Positions 8,103-17,427 of a DNA stretch of 64,000 bases are shown here, piece by piece; within the stretch, counting starts at the first letter, position 1, and the number at the start of each line of letters is the position of its first letter. The position numbers and the translations under genes were made by a program. The notes under the pieces were generated by a model, which was not told the origin of the DNA, made no database searches, and was given only the letters and a program-made list of their open reading frames with translations. Location of the stretch: assembly GCF_000711215.1 (NCBI RefSeq), contig NZ_JOMF01000005.1, positions 248,001 through 312,000 of the forward strand. Direction: 5' to 3'. The stretch comes from Methanomicrobium mobile BP (lineage in GTDB: Archaea; Halobacteriota; Methanomicrobia; Methanomicrobiales; Methanomicrobiaceae).

Positions 8103-9308
8103 TCAGTTGCAGTGCCCGAGAACGCCGGTGTAGACATCAACGGCCTTCTTGAGATTATCGACCGAGACCTTCTCGTTGACGGCATGAAGGGTATTCAGCT
8201 CACCCGGACCGTACTCGATGGCATTGAAACCCGCGGCACGAAGGTGTCTGGCATCGCTAGCCGCCCACTGAATAATCGGGAAAGATTCTTTCCTGTATAC
8301 CCTCTCAATCTCGCCGCAGACGGCGCCGACGATCTTCGAATCGCTGCTCGTGAGATTCGGCTTGCACACATCTTTAATATTGATGATGTCGTCGGGGTTC
8401 TCCGCACGCAGCCTCGCAATCAGCTCATCGGTATCGCAGCCGATGGGTATCCTCATCTCCCACGTGAGAGAACAGCGCTGTGCCACGATATTTACGCCTT
8501 CGCCGCCGCTGATAATCCCCGGGTTGAACGTGATATGCTTGAGGATCTCTTCGGCGGAATCGACGTTGAGAAGCTCGCGGAAGATCTCGGAAGACCTCTT
8601 ATATATTGTCTCGGTCTCGGGATCGGTCGAGAACTCGATAGCGTGAAGTTCCTTAAGCCTTGAGAGAAACTCCCCCGCTTTCATGACGGCACTCGTTCCC
8701 GCACAGGGATACAGCGACCCGTGACCCGGGTTGCCGATAAACTCCACGTTCGCACGGATAAGACCCTTCTGACCGATTGTGGGGTTGAGCGTCGGCGTCG
8801 GCTCGGCGATAAGGCAGTCGCAGGGCTTGATCAGTTTCCCGGCAAGAATCTTTCTTGACCCCAGATGCCCGCCGCCTTCCTCGTCGCAGACAAAACAGAG
8901 ATTGCACGGACTTTCGATATCGGATGCAGGATTGCCGGCGCCGTTACCGATTTTACCGCCTTTGCCGTCGATATAATCCGCGACTGCGCATAATGCCGCC
9001 GCACAGCCGCCCTTCATGTCCGTGGAACCGCGGCCGTGAACAAAACCGTCCGCAATCTCCCCCGAGAAAGGCGGTCTTTCCCACTCGTTATCCATGGCGG
9101 GAACGACATCTACATGACCCATGAAAAGAAGGGGGCGGTCATATTGAGTATAGAGATTGCAGTGCCCGTTCCCCTCGTCGTCGATATTGTATCTGATACC
9201 CAGAGACGACAGAATATCGGCAATATACTCTATGACATCCCTTGTGTCCCCCGGCGGATTTTCGCTCCTTATCCGGACGAGTTCGGAGCATACTTTGGCG
9301 GCATCCAT
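8103..9308 (-). CDS. M20-family metallopeptidase (ArgE/DapE-like deacylase)
   Basis: The 401-aa product shows the M20 di-zinc signature: GHVDVVPA (metal His and Asp near residue 65), GRGSTDMKGG with the bridging Asp, and CDEEGGG with catalytic/general-base Glu. A dimerisation insert follows, then the C-terminal metal His. Family members hydrolyse N-acyl amino acids (acetylornithine, succinyl-diaminopimelate) or dipeptides. With dapA and dapB only 6-7 kb away, a diaminopimelate role is possible, but the substrate cannot be read from sequence. The residues around 115-135 (GGKIGNGAGNPASD) look like an insertion. Confidence 0.85.
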   Translation of the reverse strand: MDAAKVCSELVRIRSENPPGDTRDVIEYIADILSSLGIRYNIDDEGNGHCNLYTQYDRPLLFMGHVDVVPAMDNEWERPPFSGEIADGFVHGRGSTDMKGGCAAALCAVADYIDGKGGKIGNGAGNPASDIESPCNLCFVCDEEGGGHLGSRKILAGKLIKPCDCLIAEPTPTLNPTIGQKGLIRANVEFIGNPGHGSLYPCAGTSAVMKAGEFLSRLKELHAIEFSTDPETETIYKRSSEIFRELLNVDSAEEILKHITFNPGIISGGEGVNIVAQRCSLTWEMRIPIGCDTDELIARLRAENPDDIINIKDVCKPNLTSSDSKIVGAVCGEIERVYRKESFPIIQWAASDARHLRAAGFNAIEYGPGELNTLHAVNEKVSVDNLKKAVDVYTGVLGHCN

Positions 9309-9317
9309 ATCTCTTAA

Positions 9318-9827
9318 TTAGTGCTTGTTTGTGATAAATTCATTGAACAGTTTACCCAGCGACGCCTCCTTATAGAGACTTCTGACAAACTTCAGTTCGA
9401 AGAACTCGTCAATCCATTTCGAGAAGGACTGAACCGGTGTCGGCTGATTGTCATCGGGGTCGATAACGATTCTGAAACTGCGGTACGATGCCGGCTTCCT
9501 GGTGTCGTAGATGACCCTCCAGAGTTCGGGGAGCGAGTCGAACTTCTCTCTGTGCTCCTCCTTGAGCCAGTTGATGAACGCCGGAAACTGCGCACGGTCG
9601 CCTTTCTCTTCCTCGTCGATACGCCATCTGAGATACTCGCTGTTCATCTTGTTCCTGATATTGTGGTAGTTGAAAGCCAGAATACAGATTGAAAAGTCGA
9701 TATGCGCAAGCGTATCCATAAAATAGAAGTACAATACGGGGTCAAAATCGCCGACCGATTCCAATACTAAGGACTTTGAATAGAGTTTATCCAAAACCGC
9801 ATGATATTCGTTCTTCTCCAAAAGCAT
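9318..9827 (-). CDS. Conserved-looking hypothetical protein, acidic and aromatic-rich
   Basis: I do not recognise this 169-residue protein. It is charged, with many aromatic residues (YFYFMDTL, FINWLKEEH, WIDEFFELKF), no signal peptide, no membrane span and no metal motif, and is predicted largely helical. Codon use looks like its neighbours. It ends 9 nt before the M20 peptidase gene on the same strand, so both are probably cotranscribed with it first. Confidence 0.65.
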   Translation of the reverse strand: MLLEKNEYHAVLDKLYSKSLVLESVGDFDPVLYFYFMDTLAHIDFSICILAFNYHNIRNKMNSEYLRWRIDEEEKGDRAQFPAFINWLKEEHREKFDSLPELWRVIYDTRKPASYRSFRIVIDPDDNQPTPVQSFSKWIDEFFELKFVRSLYKEASLGKLFNEFITNKH

Positions 9828-9906
9828 ATTTCTTCAGTTAACTTTGGAGCGTAAACCAAAAAAACATATGTAAACTGATTTGAGGGCTGTTTCCTGTGAA
9901 AAAAAG

Positions 9907-10785
9907 TCATCTGAAGAACGGCACTCTTCTCGAGACGGCAAGTCTGAAGAGTTCCTCGAGTTCTTCGCCGCGTTTGCCGACGACGTTGATGTGGTTGTCG
10001 TGGCGCAGAAGACAGGGCTTCAACTGACCGTCGGATGTGACGCGAAGACGGTTGCAGAAAGCGCAGAACTCGTTATTGTGCATGGGTCTTACGAATTCCA
10101 CCTCGGCACCGTCGATACAGTACTTCTTGCGGTGATGCATCCTTCGGGTGATAATAGTCTTCGAGCGCGCTTTAAGGCTCTCTTCGAGTGTCAGGGCATC
10201 GCGGTCTTCAGCCGACTTCGAAAGGTCCATATGCTCTATGAACTGGATGATGACATCCCTGTTCTCGGCGCCGAATCTGATAAAGTCCTCGACCTCGTCC
10301 TCGTTTATGCCCTTCAGGATGACGACGTTGAGTTTTACCGGAGTAAGCCCCGTCTCGACTGCCGTGCTTATCCCCTCAAGAACCTGCGGGAGAAGGTCTT
10401 TGCCGCTGATATTCTTGTAGACATCGCGTTTCAGGCTGTCGATACTGATATTCACACGCGAGAGCCCAGCATCTTTCAGGTCCTTTGCAATCGGCGCCAG
10501 CAGAGTGCCGTTTGTCGTCATGGAAATCTCCATGGACTTTGGAGCCGCCGCTATGATATCGGTAATGTCGCTTCTCAGGGTCGGCTCGCCGCCGGTCAGC
10601 TTTATGCTGTTCATGTTGAACTTGGCGGCAGTCTGCATAATCGCCGCAATATCTTCAAGCTGCATCTCGGCACGCGGCTTTACCTCGCCTTCGCGGTGGC
10701 AGTATGTGCACTTTAAGTTGCACCGCGGCGTAAGGCTGATCCTGAGATTGGTGACCGGTCTTCCGAAACTGTCTGTAAGATACAT
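9907..10785 (-). CDS. moaA: GTP 3',8-cyclase MoaA
   Basis: MoaA starts molybdopterin (here also tungstopterin) synthesis by converting GTP to cyclic 3',8-dihydro-GTP. The 292-residue protein has both cluster motifs: radical-SAM CNLKCTYC near residues 23-30 and the C-terminal CAFCNRLRVTSDG...C near residues 243-260 that binds GTP at the second [4Fe-4S] cluster. KLTGGEPTLR is the SAM-binding GGEP. It is slightly short at the C-terminus, which ends RRVPFFR, but complete by motif. The companion moaB lies at 46.7 kb. Confidence 0.93.
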   Translation of the reverse strand: MYLTDSFGRPVTNLRISLTPRCNLKCTYCHREGEVKPRAEMQLEDIAAIMQTAAKFNMNSIKLTGGEPTLRSDITDIIAAAPKSMEISMTTNGTLLAPIAKDLKDAGLSRVNISIDSLKRDVYKNISGKDLLPQVLEGISTAVETGLTPVKLNVVILKGINEDEVEDFIRFGAENRDVIIQFIEHMDLSKSAEDRDALTLEESLKARSKTIITRRMHHRKKYCIDGAEVEFVRPMHNNEFCAFCNRLRVTSDGQLKPCLLRHDNHINVVGKRGEELEELFRLAVSRRVPFFR

Positions 10786-11089
10786 TTTTGCGGCTTTGCT
10801 CCTGATTCCCCTGTGCAGATTAAATATGAGTTTTTATGATGAATGCGAATCGCATTGCCGTGTTAATCACTTATCATGCAATCACATTGTTATGCAGATA
10901 CTATTGTAGTTACTTTACTTATAAGAAGTATCTTTTTATTTACTGTTCTTTTATCTGCATTATTAACTCTCGGTTAACTATCTTAATTTATCTTCTTTAA
11001 TTCTTATTCTTTGTTTATTCGCATTATCTGTATGTTCTGTCTGTCTATCCGATTCGTTATTCTCATTATCAGTCAATTCTCATATCCGT
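10786..11089. other. AT-rich intergenic region
   Basis: About 300 bp of A/T-rich sequence with short pyrimidine-rich repeats (TTATTC, TTATCT). It must contain the moaA promoter at its left end and the rlmE 3' end at its right. I see no gene or structured RNA in it. Confidence 0.4.
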
Positions 11090-11761
11090 TTATTCTTCTT
11101 CCTCGTCGAAGAACTCGGGATCGTAGGGAATCTCGACTTTCGGCTCTCTCTCGTAGTTGTGGGTGGAGAAACTGTCCGCAAAGCCCTTGAAGTTCTTCGC
11201 TATTATATAGGTCTCCGTGCTTCCGCGCCTTGTCGCCTTTGTCCTGTAGACTTTTACGGCATAGAAATTCCTGCGTGCTTCGTCCAGAAGCTCCTTGAAC
11301 ATCTCGCCCTGGAAAGACTTCACGACAAAGTTGCCGCCGGGCTTTAAGATAAGGCATGCAAAGCGCAGTGCCTGCTCGGAAAGCGAGATGGCTCTTGCCT
11401 GATCGTATGACTTCTGACCCGAGAGCTTCGGCGAGGCATCGCAGACCACGATATTGACGACATCGACATGCGAGAGGATCTCCGCCTGAACCTTCTCGGT
11501 CGTAAAATCGCCGCGTATCGTGATGACGTTTTCAAGCGGCGCTATCTGATTGAGGTCTACGGCGATAACCTGCCCGTCCGTCATGTCGCGCAGAACCTGC
11601 GACCAGCTCCCCGGAGCCGCACCCAGATCGACTACGTTGTCGTCGCTCCTTATTATCTCGAATCTGTTCTGGATATCCAGTATTTTGTAAGCCGCACGTG
11701 AACGGTAGCCCTCACGCTTTGATTTTCTGTAGAAGCGGTCCGCTCCCCATTGTGATCCCAT
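11090..11761 (-). CDS. rlmE: RlmE/FtsJ-family rRNA 2'-O-methyltransferase
   Basis: The product starts MGSQWGADRFYRKSKREGYR and continues with SRAAYKL-like residues, the FtsJ signature for RNA entry and the first catalytic lysine. The SAM-binding loop DLGAAPGSWSQ and the DASPKLSG and GGNFVVKSF motifs complete the K-D-K-E set. It methylates a uridine ribose in the large-subunit rRNA A-loop in bacteria; the archaeal target is inferred. ATG at 11761 is chosen because AGGTG lies about 5 nt upstream; an in-frame GTG three codons earlier falls inside that site. The C-terminal tail is very acidic (FFDEEEE). Confidence 0.9.
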   Translation of the reverse strand: MGSQWGADRFYRKSKREGYRSRAAYKILDIQNRFEIIRSDDNVVDLGAAPGSWSQVLRDMTDGQVIAVDLNQIAPLENVITIRGDFTTEKVQAEILSHVDVVNIVVCDASPKLSGQKSYDQARAISLSEQALRFACLILKPGGNFVVKSFQGEMFKELLDEARRNFYAVKVYRTKATRRGSTETYIIAKNFKGFADSFSTHNYEREPKVEIPYDPEFFDEEEE

Positions 11762-12157
11762 TGCCGACACCTGTATTTCGATTATTCGTCATAAAACCGA
11801 CCGAAACCGGCGGAATTGTAAAACAATGATTCGGCAGAGATATCCCCGATACCGCCGGTCGGCAGTAAAACTGTATCATAAATTGACTTTTCGAATAGAT
11901 AATGATCTGTATTATTGATTTGTATTATATTTCATCGGCAGCGGTTCGGCGACATGAAACGAACTTATAAAGTAAATCATTTATACAAACATAGTAAAAT
12001 AAACCTATAATATAGATCAAAAAGCCGATACATAACAGCGTCAGCATACGGCAGTCGGTCCGCAGTCCGTAAGTCTGCGGTGCGGATCTGCCGGTCTGCG
12101 GGAAACATCCGTTTCTCTGTGCATCGATGCGGCGTATCGGAAATTGAGGGGTAAATA
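11762..12157. promoter_or_regulatory. Divergent intergenic region with pcn promoter
   Basis: This 396-bp gap separates divergent rlmE and pcn. Several TATA-like stretches occur (ACTTATAAAG at about 11963, CATTTATAC at about 11980, CTATAATATAG at about 12007). The last is the best pcn candidate and would leave a leader of over 100 nt, ending with GAGGGGT before the ATG. A cluster of CGGTCTGCGG/CGGTCCGCAG words lies at about 12055-12100. Confidence 0.4.
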
Positions 12158-12901
12158 ATGCTAAAAGCAGCAATTGACACGGAAGTTTTTAAGGAAGCAG
12201 TAGAAGTAGTTGCGGCAATTGTAAGCGAATGCCGCTTAAATATCAGTGCAAACGGACTGGCGGTCCGTGCCGTCGACACGGCAAACGTCGCCATGATCTC
12301 GCTCGAACTCGGCGCACCGGCATTCAACACCTTTGCCGCAGGAGACAGCCAGATTGGTCTTGACATCAGCAAACTGAAGAACATTGTCGCCTCTATAAAC
12401 AAAGCCGACGTCCTCACGCTCGATCTGCCCGACGGCGCCTATAAGATGGAACTCGCATACGGCGGATTCAAGTACTCAATCTCACTTCTGGATGTAAACA
12501 CGGTAAGAAAAGACCCCAACCTCCCGTCAATACAGCTCCCGGGAAAAGTCGTCATCGCCGGCGCCGAGCTCAACAACGCCATCAAGGCGGCATCGCTTGT
12601 CTCGGATAAGATTGCATTCGGCATCAATCCCGACAACGAGACCTTCTACATGGAGGCGGACGGCGACACCGACCACATCAATCTCGAGATCAAGGCAGCC
12701 GACCTCAAGACCTTTATTCCGGCGGAAGCGCGTTCGCTCTTCTCGCTTGACTACTTAAAGGACATGGGACGTGTAATGAGCAAAGCGGAAGAAGTCGAGA
12801 TATTCCTCGGAAAAGACCACCCCGTGAAGTTTGTATTCACGATTGCCGGCGGCGAAGGCAAAGTAGAGTATCTTCTTGCACCGCGCATCGAATCTGACTG
12901 A
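12158..12901 (+). CDS. pcn: DNA polymerase sliding clamp PCNA
   Basis: PCNA forms the homotrimeric ring that tethers polymerases, ligase and FEN1 to DNA. The 247-aa product opens MLKAAIDTEVFKEAVEVV, has the LDISKLKNI DNA-facing helix region, an interdomain connector with PNLPSIQLPGK, and the conserved C-terminal YLLAPRIESD. Length matches archaeal PCNA (245-250 aa). It is directly upstream of priL with a 35-nt gap, a sensible replication operon. Confidence 0.96.
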   Translation: MLKAAIDTEVFKEAVEVVAAIVSECRLNISANGLAVRAVDTANVAMISLELGAPAFNTFAAGDSQIGLDISKLKNIVASINKADVLTLDLPDGAYKMELAYGGFKYSISLLDVNTVRKDPNLPSIQLPGKVVIAGAELNNAIKAASLVSDKIAFGINPDNETFYMEADGDTDHINLEIKAADLKTFIPAEARSLFSLDYLKDMGRVMSKAEEVEIFLGKDHPVKFVFTIAGGEGKVEYLLAPRIESD

Positions 12902-12936
12902 ACGGTCACATTCTCTTTATTTCCTTAAAAACAAAG

Positions 12937-14127
12937 ATGCCGATAGAATTTGACAAGAAAGAACTTGTAAAATATCCTTTTTTAAAAGAAGCCCACTCTC
13001 TTGTAAGTCAGAAGGCATATTCGCTCACGAATCTTCTGGAGCTTGAATCCGGCAAGAGGCTGGCTCAAAAAGCGCGGGACAGAATCAAAGCCGCTCTCAA
13101 CGCGGATTATGTCTTTGACAATGTCACGGGTGCATCGGGCGAAATTCCCGAACATGAGATATTGTCCTACGCCATCTCACGCATGATAGTCTCCTGCATG
13201 AACGAGCGCCCCGTCATCGACAAACTCTGCCGCTACGAATCCGAACGCGCCGCATATTTCCTTCAGCGCGAAGAACCCGAAAAGAAGGAGTATATCGCAC
13301 GCAGTCTGGGCATTAACCTGAGATCGGGTGAGATGAAGGTCAACGAATACGTGGAACTCGTAAGGGACCTTCACGACTCCAAGTGGCAGCTTGTCAACCG
13401 CGACGTAAACGCGGGCAATGTCGCCGTCAGCCGCGACGAGGCTGAAGAACTCTTAAAGGAGCGCATCCGCAGCATGCTCCACAGCCAGCTCCCGCTCCCC
13501 GTACCCGAAGAGATAAAGGAGAAGTTCAAGCCGCTCTCGGAAGAGGTATCCGCGGTCTACAAAGAGAGGGTAATGGAGCAGTTCGGCGAGGTCGACGAGG
13601 GCGCGTTTCCGCCGTGCATGAAAGCCATAATTTCGTCGGTAACGGACGGCACCAATATCCCGCATACCGCAAGGTTTTCCCTGACGGCATTCATGCATAC
13701 CATCGGCATGGACATCAGCGGCATTGTGGGCGTATTCACGCGTGCTCCGGACTTTAACGCCGACATGACGATGTATCAGGTGGATCACATCTCGGGAGGC
13801 GGGGGAACGGAATACACGCCGCCGCAGTGCGTCACCATGAAGACATACGGACTCTGCTGTCAGGACGCAATCTGTAAATCAAAGAAGATTCAGCACCCTC
13901 TGAGCTATTACAAGTATAAGAAGAAGGTCACGGGAAACACATCCGGCGCATCTTCAAAGTCGGCATCCGCGCCGTCAACCGCGGCAACGCCAGCGTCCGC
14001 GCATTCATCCCCCGCATCGCCGGCACACCCCAAGTCCGACAGAATAGGTGCGAGGATTGACGCAAAAGAGCGCGAAAGGGCGGCTAAAAATGCCGATAAT
14101 CAGATAAAATCAGATACGGGAAGATAA
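12937..14127 (+). CDS. priL: DNA primase large subunit PriL
   Basis: The product is the Fe-S regulatory subunit that acts with PriS to make primers. An N-terminal helical domain (residues 1-200) is followed by the cluster domain with FPPCMKAI, the HTARFSLTAFMHTIGMD helix, CVTMKTYGLC and HPLSYY, all at expected positions. From about residue 330 on it carries an unusual low-complexity Ser/Ala/Pro tail (SSKSASAPSTAATPASAHS) ending in a charged helix, which most PriL proteins lack. It is separated by 35 nt from pcn and is followed by a T-rich gap. Confidence 0.92.
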   Translation: MPIEFDKKELVKYPFLKEAHSLVSQKAYSLTNLLELESGKRLAQKARDRIKAALNADYVFDNVTGASGEIPEHEILSYAISRMIVSCMNERPVIDKLCRYESERAAYFLQREEPEKKEYIARSLGINLRSGEMKVNEYVELVRDLHDSKWQLVNRDVNAGNVAVSRDEAEELLKERIRSMLHSQLPLPVPEEIKEKFKPLSEEVSAVYKERVMEQFGEVDEGAFPPCMKAIISSVTDGTNIPHTARFSLTAFMHTIGMDISGIVGVFTRAPDFNADMTMYQVDHISGGGGTEYTPPQCVTMKTYGLCCQDAICKSKKIQHPLSYYKYKKKVTGNTSGASSKSASAPSTAATPASAHSSPASPAHPKSDRIGARIDAKERERAAKNADNQIKSDTGR

Positions 14128-14241
14128 AATAAAATTAAACTGTTTTTAATAGATTGAACTATTTTTATTCAAATATGGGATTGTTTTAGTTTATTTTAGT
14201 TTAATTCAGTCTATTTTCGTTAATTTTCTATATACCGCTGT

Positions 14242-14427
14242 TTACTGCTTCTTTGCCGTTTCCTTACTGATATAGTATCCGCCGCAGGACATAAGGACAA
14301 TGAAGAGGACTATCGACGAAAGCGTTGCATATGCCGGCGGCATAAGAGCCGGAAGCACCAATAAAGCAATAATGAAGATTATTATGCTGCTGACCGCCGT
14401 TGAGCAGTCAAGTAATACAGGATTCAT
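14242..14427 (-). CDS. Small two-span membrane protein
   Basis: The 61-residue product has two hydrophobic segments (about residues 12-30 and 36-52) and a short basic end, a topology of a hairpin in the membrane. A TATA-like AAGATATAG on the minus strand about 28 nt before the ATG suggests a leaderless transcript. I do not recognise the family. The gene sits in the gap between priL and the ThiN-like gene and is read against both. Confidence 0.55.
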   Translation of the reverse strand: MNPVLLDCSTAVSSIIIFIIALLVLPALMPPAYATLSSIVLFIVLMSCGGYYISKETAKKQ

Positions 14428-14496
14428 GCAATCTTTTTTTGCTGTAATAGGCTATATCTTTATCTTATTACTGCCGCATCAAAAGCGGATGCGGAC

Positions 14497-15195
14497 ATGG
14501 TTAAGATCACGGGTAAAGATCATATGAACTCCGAAGAACGCGAAGAAATAACGGACGAACTGCTGAAAGCCGCCGGAAAACTCGCCGGCAGGGTTGCCGA
14601 CGGAACTGTGCGCAGGGAACTCATACCCGATGCGGGGATATGCCTCATCCATGCCGCGGAACATGCGCGTAGCCTTGCGGATATCGCCGCAGTCTCCGTG
14701 ATGCCGGATGGCAAAATGTCCGCGGGCGGTGCATCGTGGGATGTATCCGCCGATATATCCGCGGAGATCTCCCCGGATTTGCTGTTTGGTGCCGCAGGCG
14801 TCGGCAATCCCGACAGATCGGTAACGCTCACGGCAATGAGATTCGACCCCGATATCCGTTCAGCCGCGATAATCCGGTATTCAAAGCCGATTGTCGATAA
14901 AGCCCGCGAAATGCTCTTTGAAGTAAGGGAGGCGGTCCGCGGAAATGCGGGCGGAACGGGTCCCTTGATGGATTGGAAAACGGCGTTCTGCTGCAAAAAA
15001 GACGACGTCCCCGACATAATCTTCGTCGCAGACCCCACTGCCGACAAAGAACGCGCGGAAAAACGCGCGGAAAATGTCAATACGGATAAAACAGGCGCGG
15101 ATTGTGCGCCGACGTTAATCCTTCTGGGCATGGACCCGTCAGCGCTTGTTAACAATATTCTTATGCTCGGCGAGCGCATAAATAATAGAAACTAA
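14497..15195 (+). CDS. Stand-alone ThiN-like thiamine-phosphate synthase family protein
   Basis: The C-terminal part carries the ThiN pattern: AMRFDPDIRSAAIIRYSKPI, then a tryptophan-containing DWKTAF, then VPDIIFV, and a final LLGMDPSALVNNILML resembling the RVLGKNPxEV motif of ThiN domains. ThiN in archaea is usually fused to ThiD or to an HTH (ThiR); here it is alone (232 aa), with an alanine-rich variable middle. The GDIGKEP-like loop that supports catalysis is replaced by a charged insert (TADKERAEKRAEN), so activity is doubtful and a thiamine-phosphate-sensing role is equally possible. A second in-frame ATG at 14524 could be the start. Confidence 0.65.
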   Translation: MVKITGKDHMNSEEREEITDELLKAAGKLAGRVADGTVRRELIPDAGICLIHAAEHARSLADIAAVSVMPDGKMSAGGASWDVSADISAEISPDLLFGAAGVGNPDRSVTLTAMRFDPDIRSAAIIRYSKPIVDKAREMLFEVREAVRGNAGGTGPLMDWKTAFCCKKDDVPDIIFVADPTADKERAEKRAENVNTDKTGADCAPTLILLGMDPSALVNNILMLGERINNRN

Positions 15196-15211
15196 GGAAA
15201 CGGTATAGAAA

Positions 15212-15403
15212 ATGGCAATAAAACCGACATACATAAAGGCAATCAGCGCCGAACTTCTCGAAAAGCACACCGACAGATTCACATCCGACTTCGACTCAAA
15301 CAAGGCAGTCGTCGACGAAGTAGCATTAATCGGATCAAAATGCGTCCGCAACCGCATTGCCGGCGCAATTACAAGAAAAGTTAATAAAAGAAAGCGCATA
15401 TAA
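15212..15403 (+). CDS. rps17e: 30S ribosomal protein S17e
   Basis: The 63-residue protein aligns by eye with archaeal S17e: [17 protein letters not shown] near the start, [12 protein letters not shown] in the middle and [16 protein letters not shown] at the end. AAGGAAACGG lies upstream of the ATG. It is 17 nt after the ThiN-like gene and 9 nt before dapA, so it is probably cotranscribed with both. Confidence 0.93.
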   Translation: MAIKPTYIKAISAELLEKHTDRFTSDFDSNKAVVDEVALIGSKCVRNRIAGAITRKVNKRKRI

Positions 15404-15411
15404 ATTTCCTT

Positions 15412-16287
15412 ATGTTTGAGGGAGTTTATCCGGCGCTAATCACGCCTTTTAAGGATAATTCGCAGAAGGATCTGGACTTGGAAGGTCTGGAATCCAATAT
15501 TGAATATCTAATATCCTGCGGAGTTCACGGTATAGTACCCTGCGGTTCTACCGGCGAATCTGCAACACTCACTTTTGAAGAGCATGAGACGGTCATAGAG
15601 AAGGCTGTCGAGGTTGCGGACGGTCGTGTACCCGTACTTGCGGGAACGGGGTCGAACAACACGGTTGAAGCGGTCAGATTTACGAAAGCCGCAAAAGATA
15701 TCGGCGCCGACGGCGTCCTTGTCCTGAGCCCTTATTACAACAAACCCAATCGCTCCGGACTTGTCAAGCATTACAATATCCTTGCGGACCTTGACATACC
15801 CGTCGTCGTCTACAACATCCCCGGAAGAACGGGGCAGAACCTTGCCGCGGACTTAATCATCGAGCTTGCACAGCACCCCAACATCGTCGCCGTAAAAGAG
15901 GCGAGCGGCAATATTGAGCAGATGTCGAGGATAATCGAAGGCACGCAGGACCTTGACTTTTCGCTGCTCTCCGGCGATGACGGTCTGACCCTTCCGATAC
16001 TTGCACTCGGAGGAAAGGGTGTAATCAGCGTAACGGCGAACATCGCTCCGAAACTTATGGTTCAGCTCTATGAACAGTTTAAAGCCGGCGACATCGAAGG
16101 CGCAAGGAAGACGCACTACAAGCTTGCTCCTCTGAGCCGTGCGCTCTTCATCGAGACCAACCCGATACCCGTAAAGACGGCATCAGGTCTCAAGGGTCAC
16201 GCGGGCGGTCCGGTAAGACTTCCGCTCGATGAGATGGCTCCGAATAATCTTAACACTCTGAAAGAGGTCTTGAAGAACTATGATTAA
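15412..16287 (+). CDS. dapA: 4-hydroxy-tetrahydrodipicolinate synthase
   Basis: DapA condenses pyruvate with aspartate semialdehyde, the first committed step to lysine. The 291-aa TIM-barrel product has GSTGESATL (pyruvate-binding), YNIPGRTG with the catalytic tyrosine, and VAVKEASGN with the Schiff-base lysine near residue 161. Its stop overlaps dapB by 8 nt. Substrate for the enzyme comes from asd, 1.1 kb downstream. Confidence 0.96.
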   Translation: MFEGVYPALITPFKDNSQKDLDLEGLESNIEYLISCGVHGIVPCGSTGESATLTFEEHETVIEKAVEVADGRVPVLAGTGSNNTVEAVRFTKAAKDIGADGVLVLSPYYNKPNRSGLVKHYNILADLDIPVVVYNIPGRTGQNLAADLIIELAQHPNIVAVKEASGNIEQMSRIIEGTQDLDFSLLSGDDGLTLPILALGGKGVISVTANIAPKLMVQLYEQFKAGDIEGARKTHYKLAPLSRALFIETNPIPVKTASGLKGHAGGPVRLPLDEMAPNNLNTLKEVLKNYD

Positions 16288-17047
16288 AGTAGCAATTTGC
16301 GGTGCTCTCGGAAGAATGGGCACGAAGATAGGCGGTCTTGTAAACGACTCGCCGATAATGGAACTCGTAGGCGGCATTGACATCCGCAACGGCTCGTTCT
16401 ACGGTAAGGATGTCTATGAATCGTCAAGGATTGACGAATTCATCGACGAGAAGAAGCCGGATGTTCTCATCGACTTCACGATTGCGGCAGCGGCGGTCGC
16501 CAACGTTAAAGCGGCATCCCGCCACGGTGTCGCGGTCGTTGTAGGAACGACGGGATTCACGCCCGAGCAGAGAGAAGAACTCCGTGTGGCAATCGAAGGT
16601 CACATTCCCGCCGTAATCTCAAGCAACTACAGTCTGGGAGTCAATATCTTCTTCCACCTCATTCGCGAGGCGGCAAAACAGCTCTCGGATTACGATATCG
16701 AGGTAATCGAGGCTCACCACCACTTCAAGAAGGATGCCCCCAGCGGCACGGCAAAGACAATCCTCGGCATAATCAAGGAGGAGGTCGGCGACCGCAAAGA
16801 GATGTACGGACGTGAGGGCATGGTTGGAGAGCGCGGCAACGAGATAGGCGTTCACGTAATCCGCGGCGGCGATATCGTCGGCGACCACACAGTCATGTTT
16901 GCGGGCAACGACGAGGTAATCGAGTTCACCCACCGCGCTTACGACAGACTTGTCTTCGCACACGGCGTCGTAAGAGCGGTCGGCTGGATTCCGGGCAAGA
17001 AACCCGGCATCTACTCGATGAACGACGTGCTCGGTTTCAAGGAATAA
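16280..17047 (+). CDS. dapB: 4-hydroxy-tetrahydrodipicolinate reductase
   Basis: DapB reduces the DapA product with NAD(P)H. The protein starts with the dinucleotide-binding [10 protein letters not shown] and has the catalytic [15 protein letters not shown] block near residue 145. The 255-aa length is typical. The 8-nt overlap with dapA implies translational coupling. A run of nine T follows 40 nt after the stop. Confidence 0.96.
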   Translation: MIKVAICGALGRMGTKIGGLVNDSPIMELVGGIDIRNGSFYGKDVYESSRIDEFIDEKKPDVLIDFTIAAAAVANVKAASRHGVAVVVGTTGFTPEQREELRVAIEGHIPAVISSNYSLGVNIFFHLIREAAKQLSDYDIEVIEAHHHFKKDAPSGTAKTILGIIKEEVGDRKEMYGREGMVGERGNEIGVHVIRGGDIVGDHTVMFAGNDEVIEFTHRAYDRLVFAHGVVRAVGWIPGKKPGIYSMNDVLGFKE

Positions 17048-17083
17048 TCATCGGTTAATGATGTTTAATGATAAAATAAAACC

Positions 17084-17092
17084 TTTTTTTTA
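17084..17092 (+). terminator. Oligo-T terminator after dapB
   Basis: A run of T lies about 40 nt after the dapB stop and before a separate TATA box for the ferredoxin gene, so transcription of the dap operon probably ends here. Confidence 0.5.
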
Positions 17093-17170
17093 ATCTGATG
17101 TATTTATAATGCCCGTAATTTATAATACCCGTCAGATACACATTTTCGCCTCGCACAAATCGAAACGTAT

Positions 17171-17178
17171 TTTATAAT
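17171..17178 (+). promoter_or_regulatory. TATA box of the ferredoxin gene
   Basis: TTTATAAT lies 30 nt before the ferredoxin ATG, predicting a leader of only a few nucleotides. This gives the ferredoxin its own promoter, apart from the dap operon. Confidence 0.5.
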
Positions 17179-17204
17179 TTGTGCAGATATAACTCCGATA
17201 ATTT

Positions 17205-17378
17205 ATGGCAGCTATTGTAAATCCGGATGTGTGCACAGGATGCGAAACCTGTGTAGATACCTGTCCGTCCGAAGCAATCAAGATGGACGGCAACGTTGCG
17301 GTTGTAAACGCGGACGAATGTGTAGAATGTGAAGCTTGCGTCGACGAATGTCCGTCGGAAGCAATCCACATGGGCTAA
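17205..17378 (+). CDS. 2[4Fe-4S] ferredoxin
   Basis: This 57-residue protein starts MAAIVNPDVC and holds two full clostridial-type cluster motifs: CTGCETCVDTCPSEAI and CVECEACVDECPSEAI, each CxxCxxCxxxCP. It is acidic, with an internal duplication. Such ferredoxins carry low-potential electrons in methanogens. It lies between dapB and asd but probably has its own TATA box, so a specific tie to lysine synthesis is not supported. Confidence 0.95.
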   Translation: MAAIVNPDVCTGCETCVDTCPSEAIKMDGNVAVVNADECVECEACVDECPSEAIHMG

Positions 17379-17393
17379 AAACGGTATAATACA

Positions 17394-17400
17394 TTTATAC
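17394..17400 (+). promoter_or_regulatory. TATA box of asd
   Basis: TTTATAC lies 28-34 nt before the asd ATG, predicting a very short leader. It supports the start at 17428 over the longer in-frame extension, which would run through the ferredoxin gene. Confidence 0.45.
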
Positions 17401-17427
17401 CCCCTCAATCCGATTCTATTCTTATTT

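Noticed and set aside
17329-17427. N-terminal extension of Asd
   Set aside because: It overlaps the ferredoxin gene in another frame; the NADP loop starts at 17428 and a TATA box supports that start.
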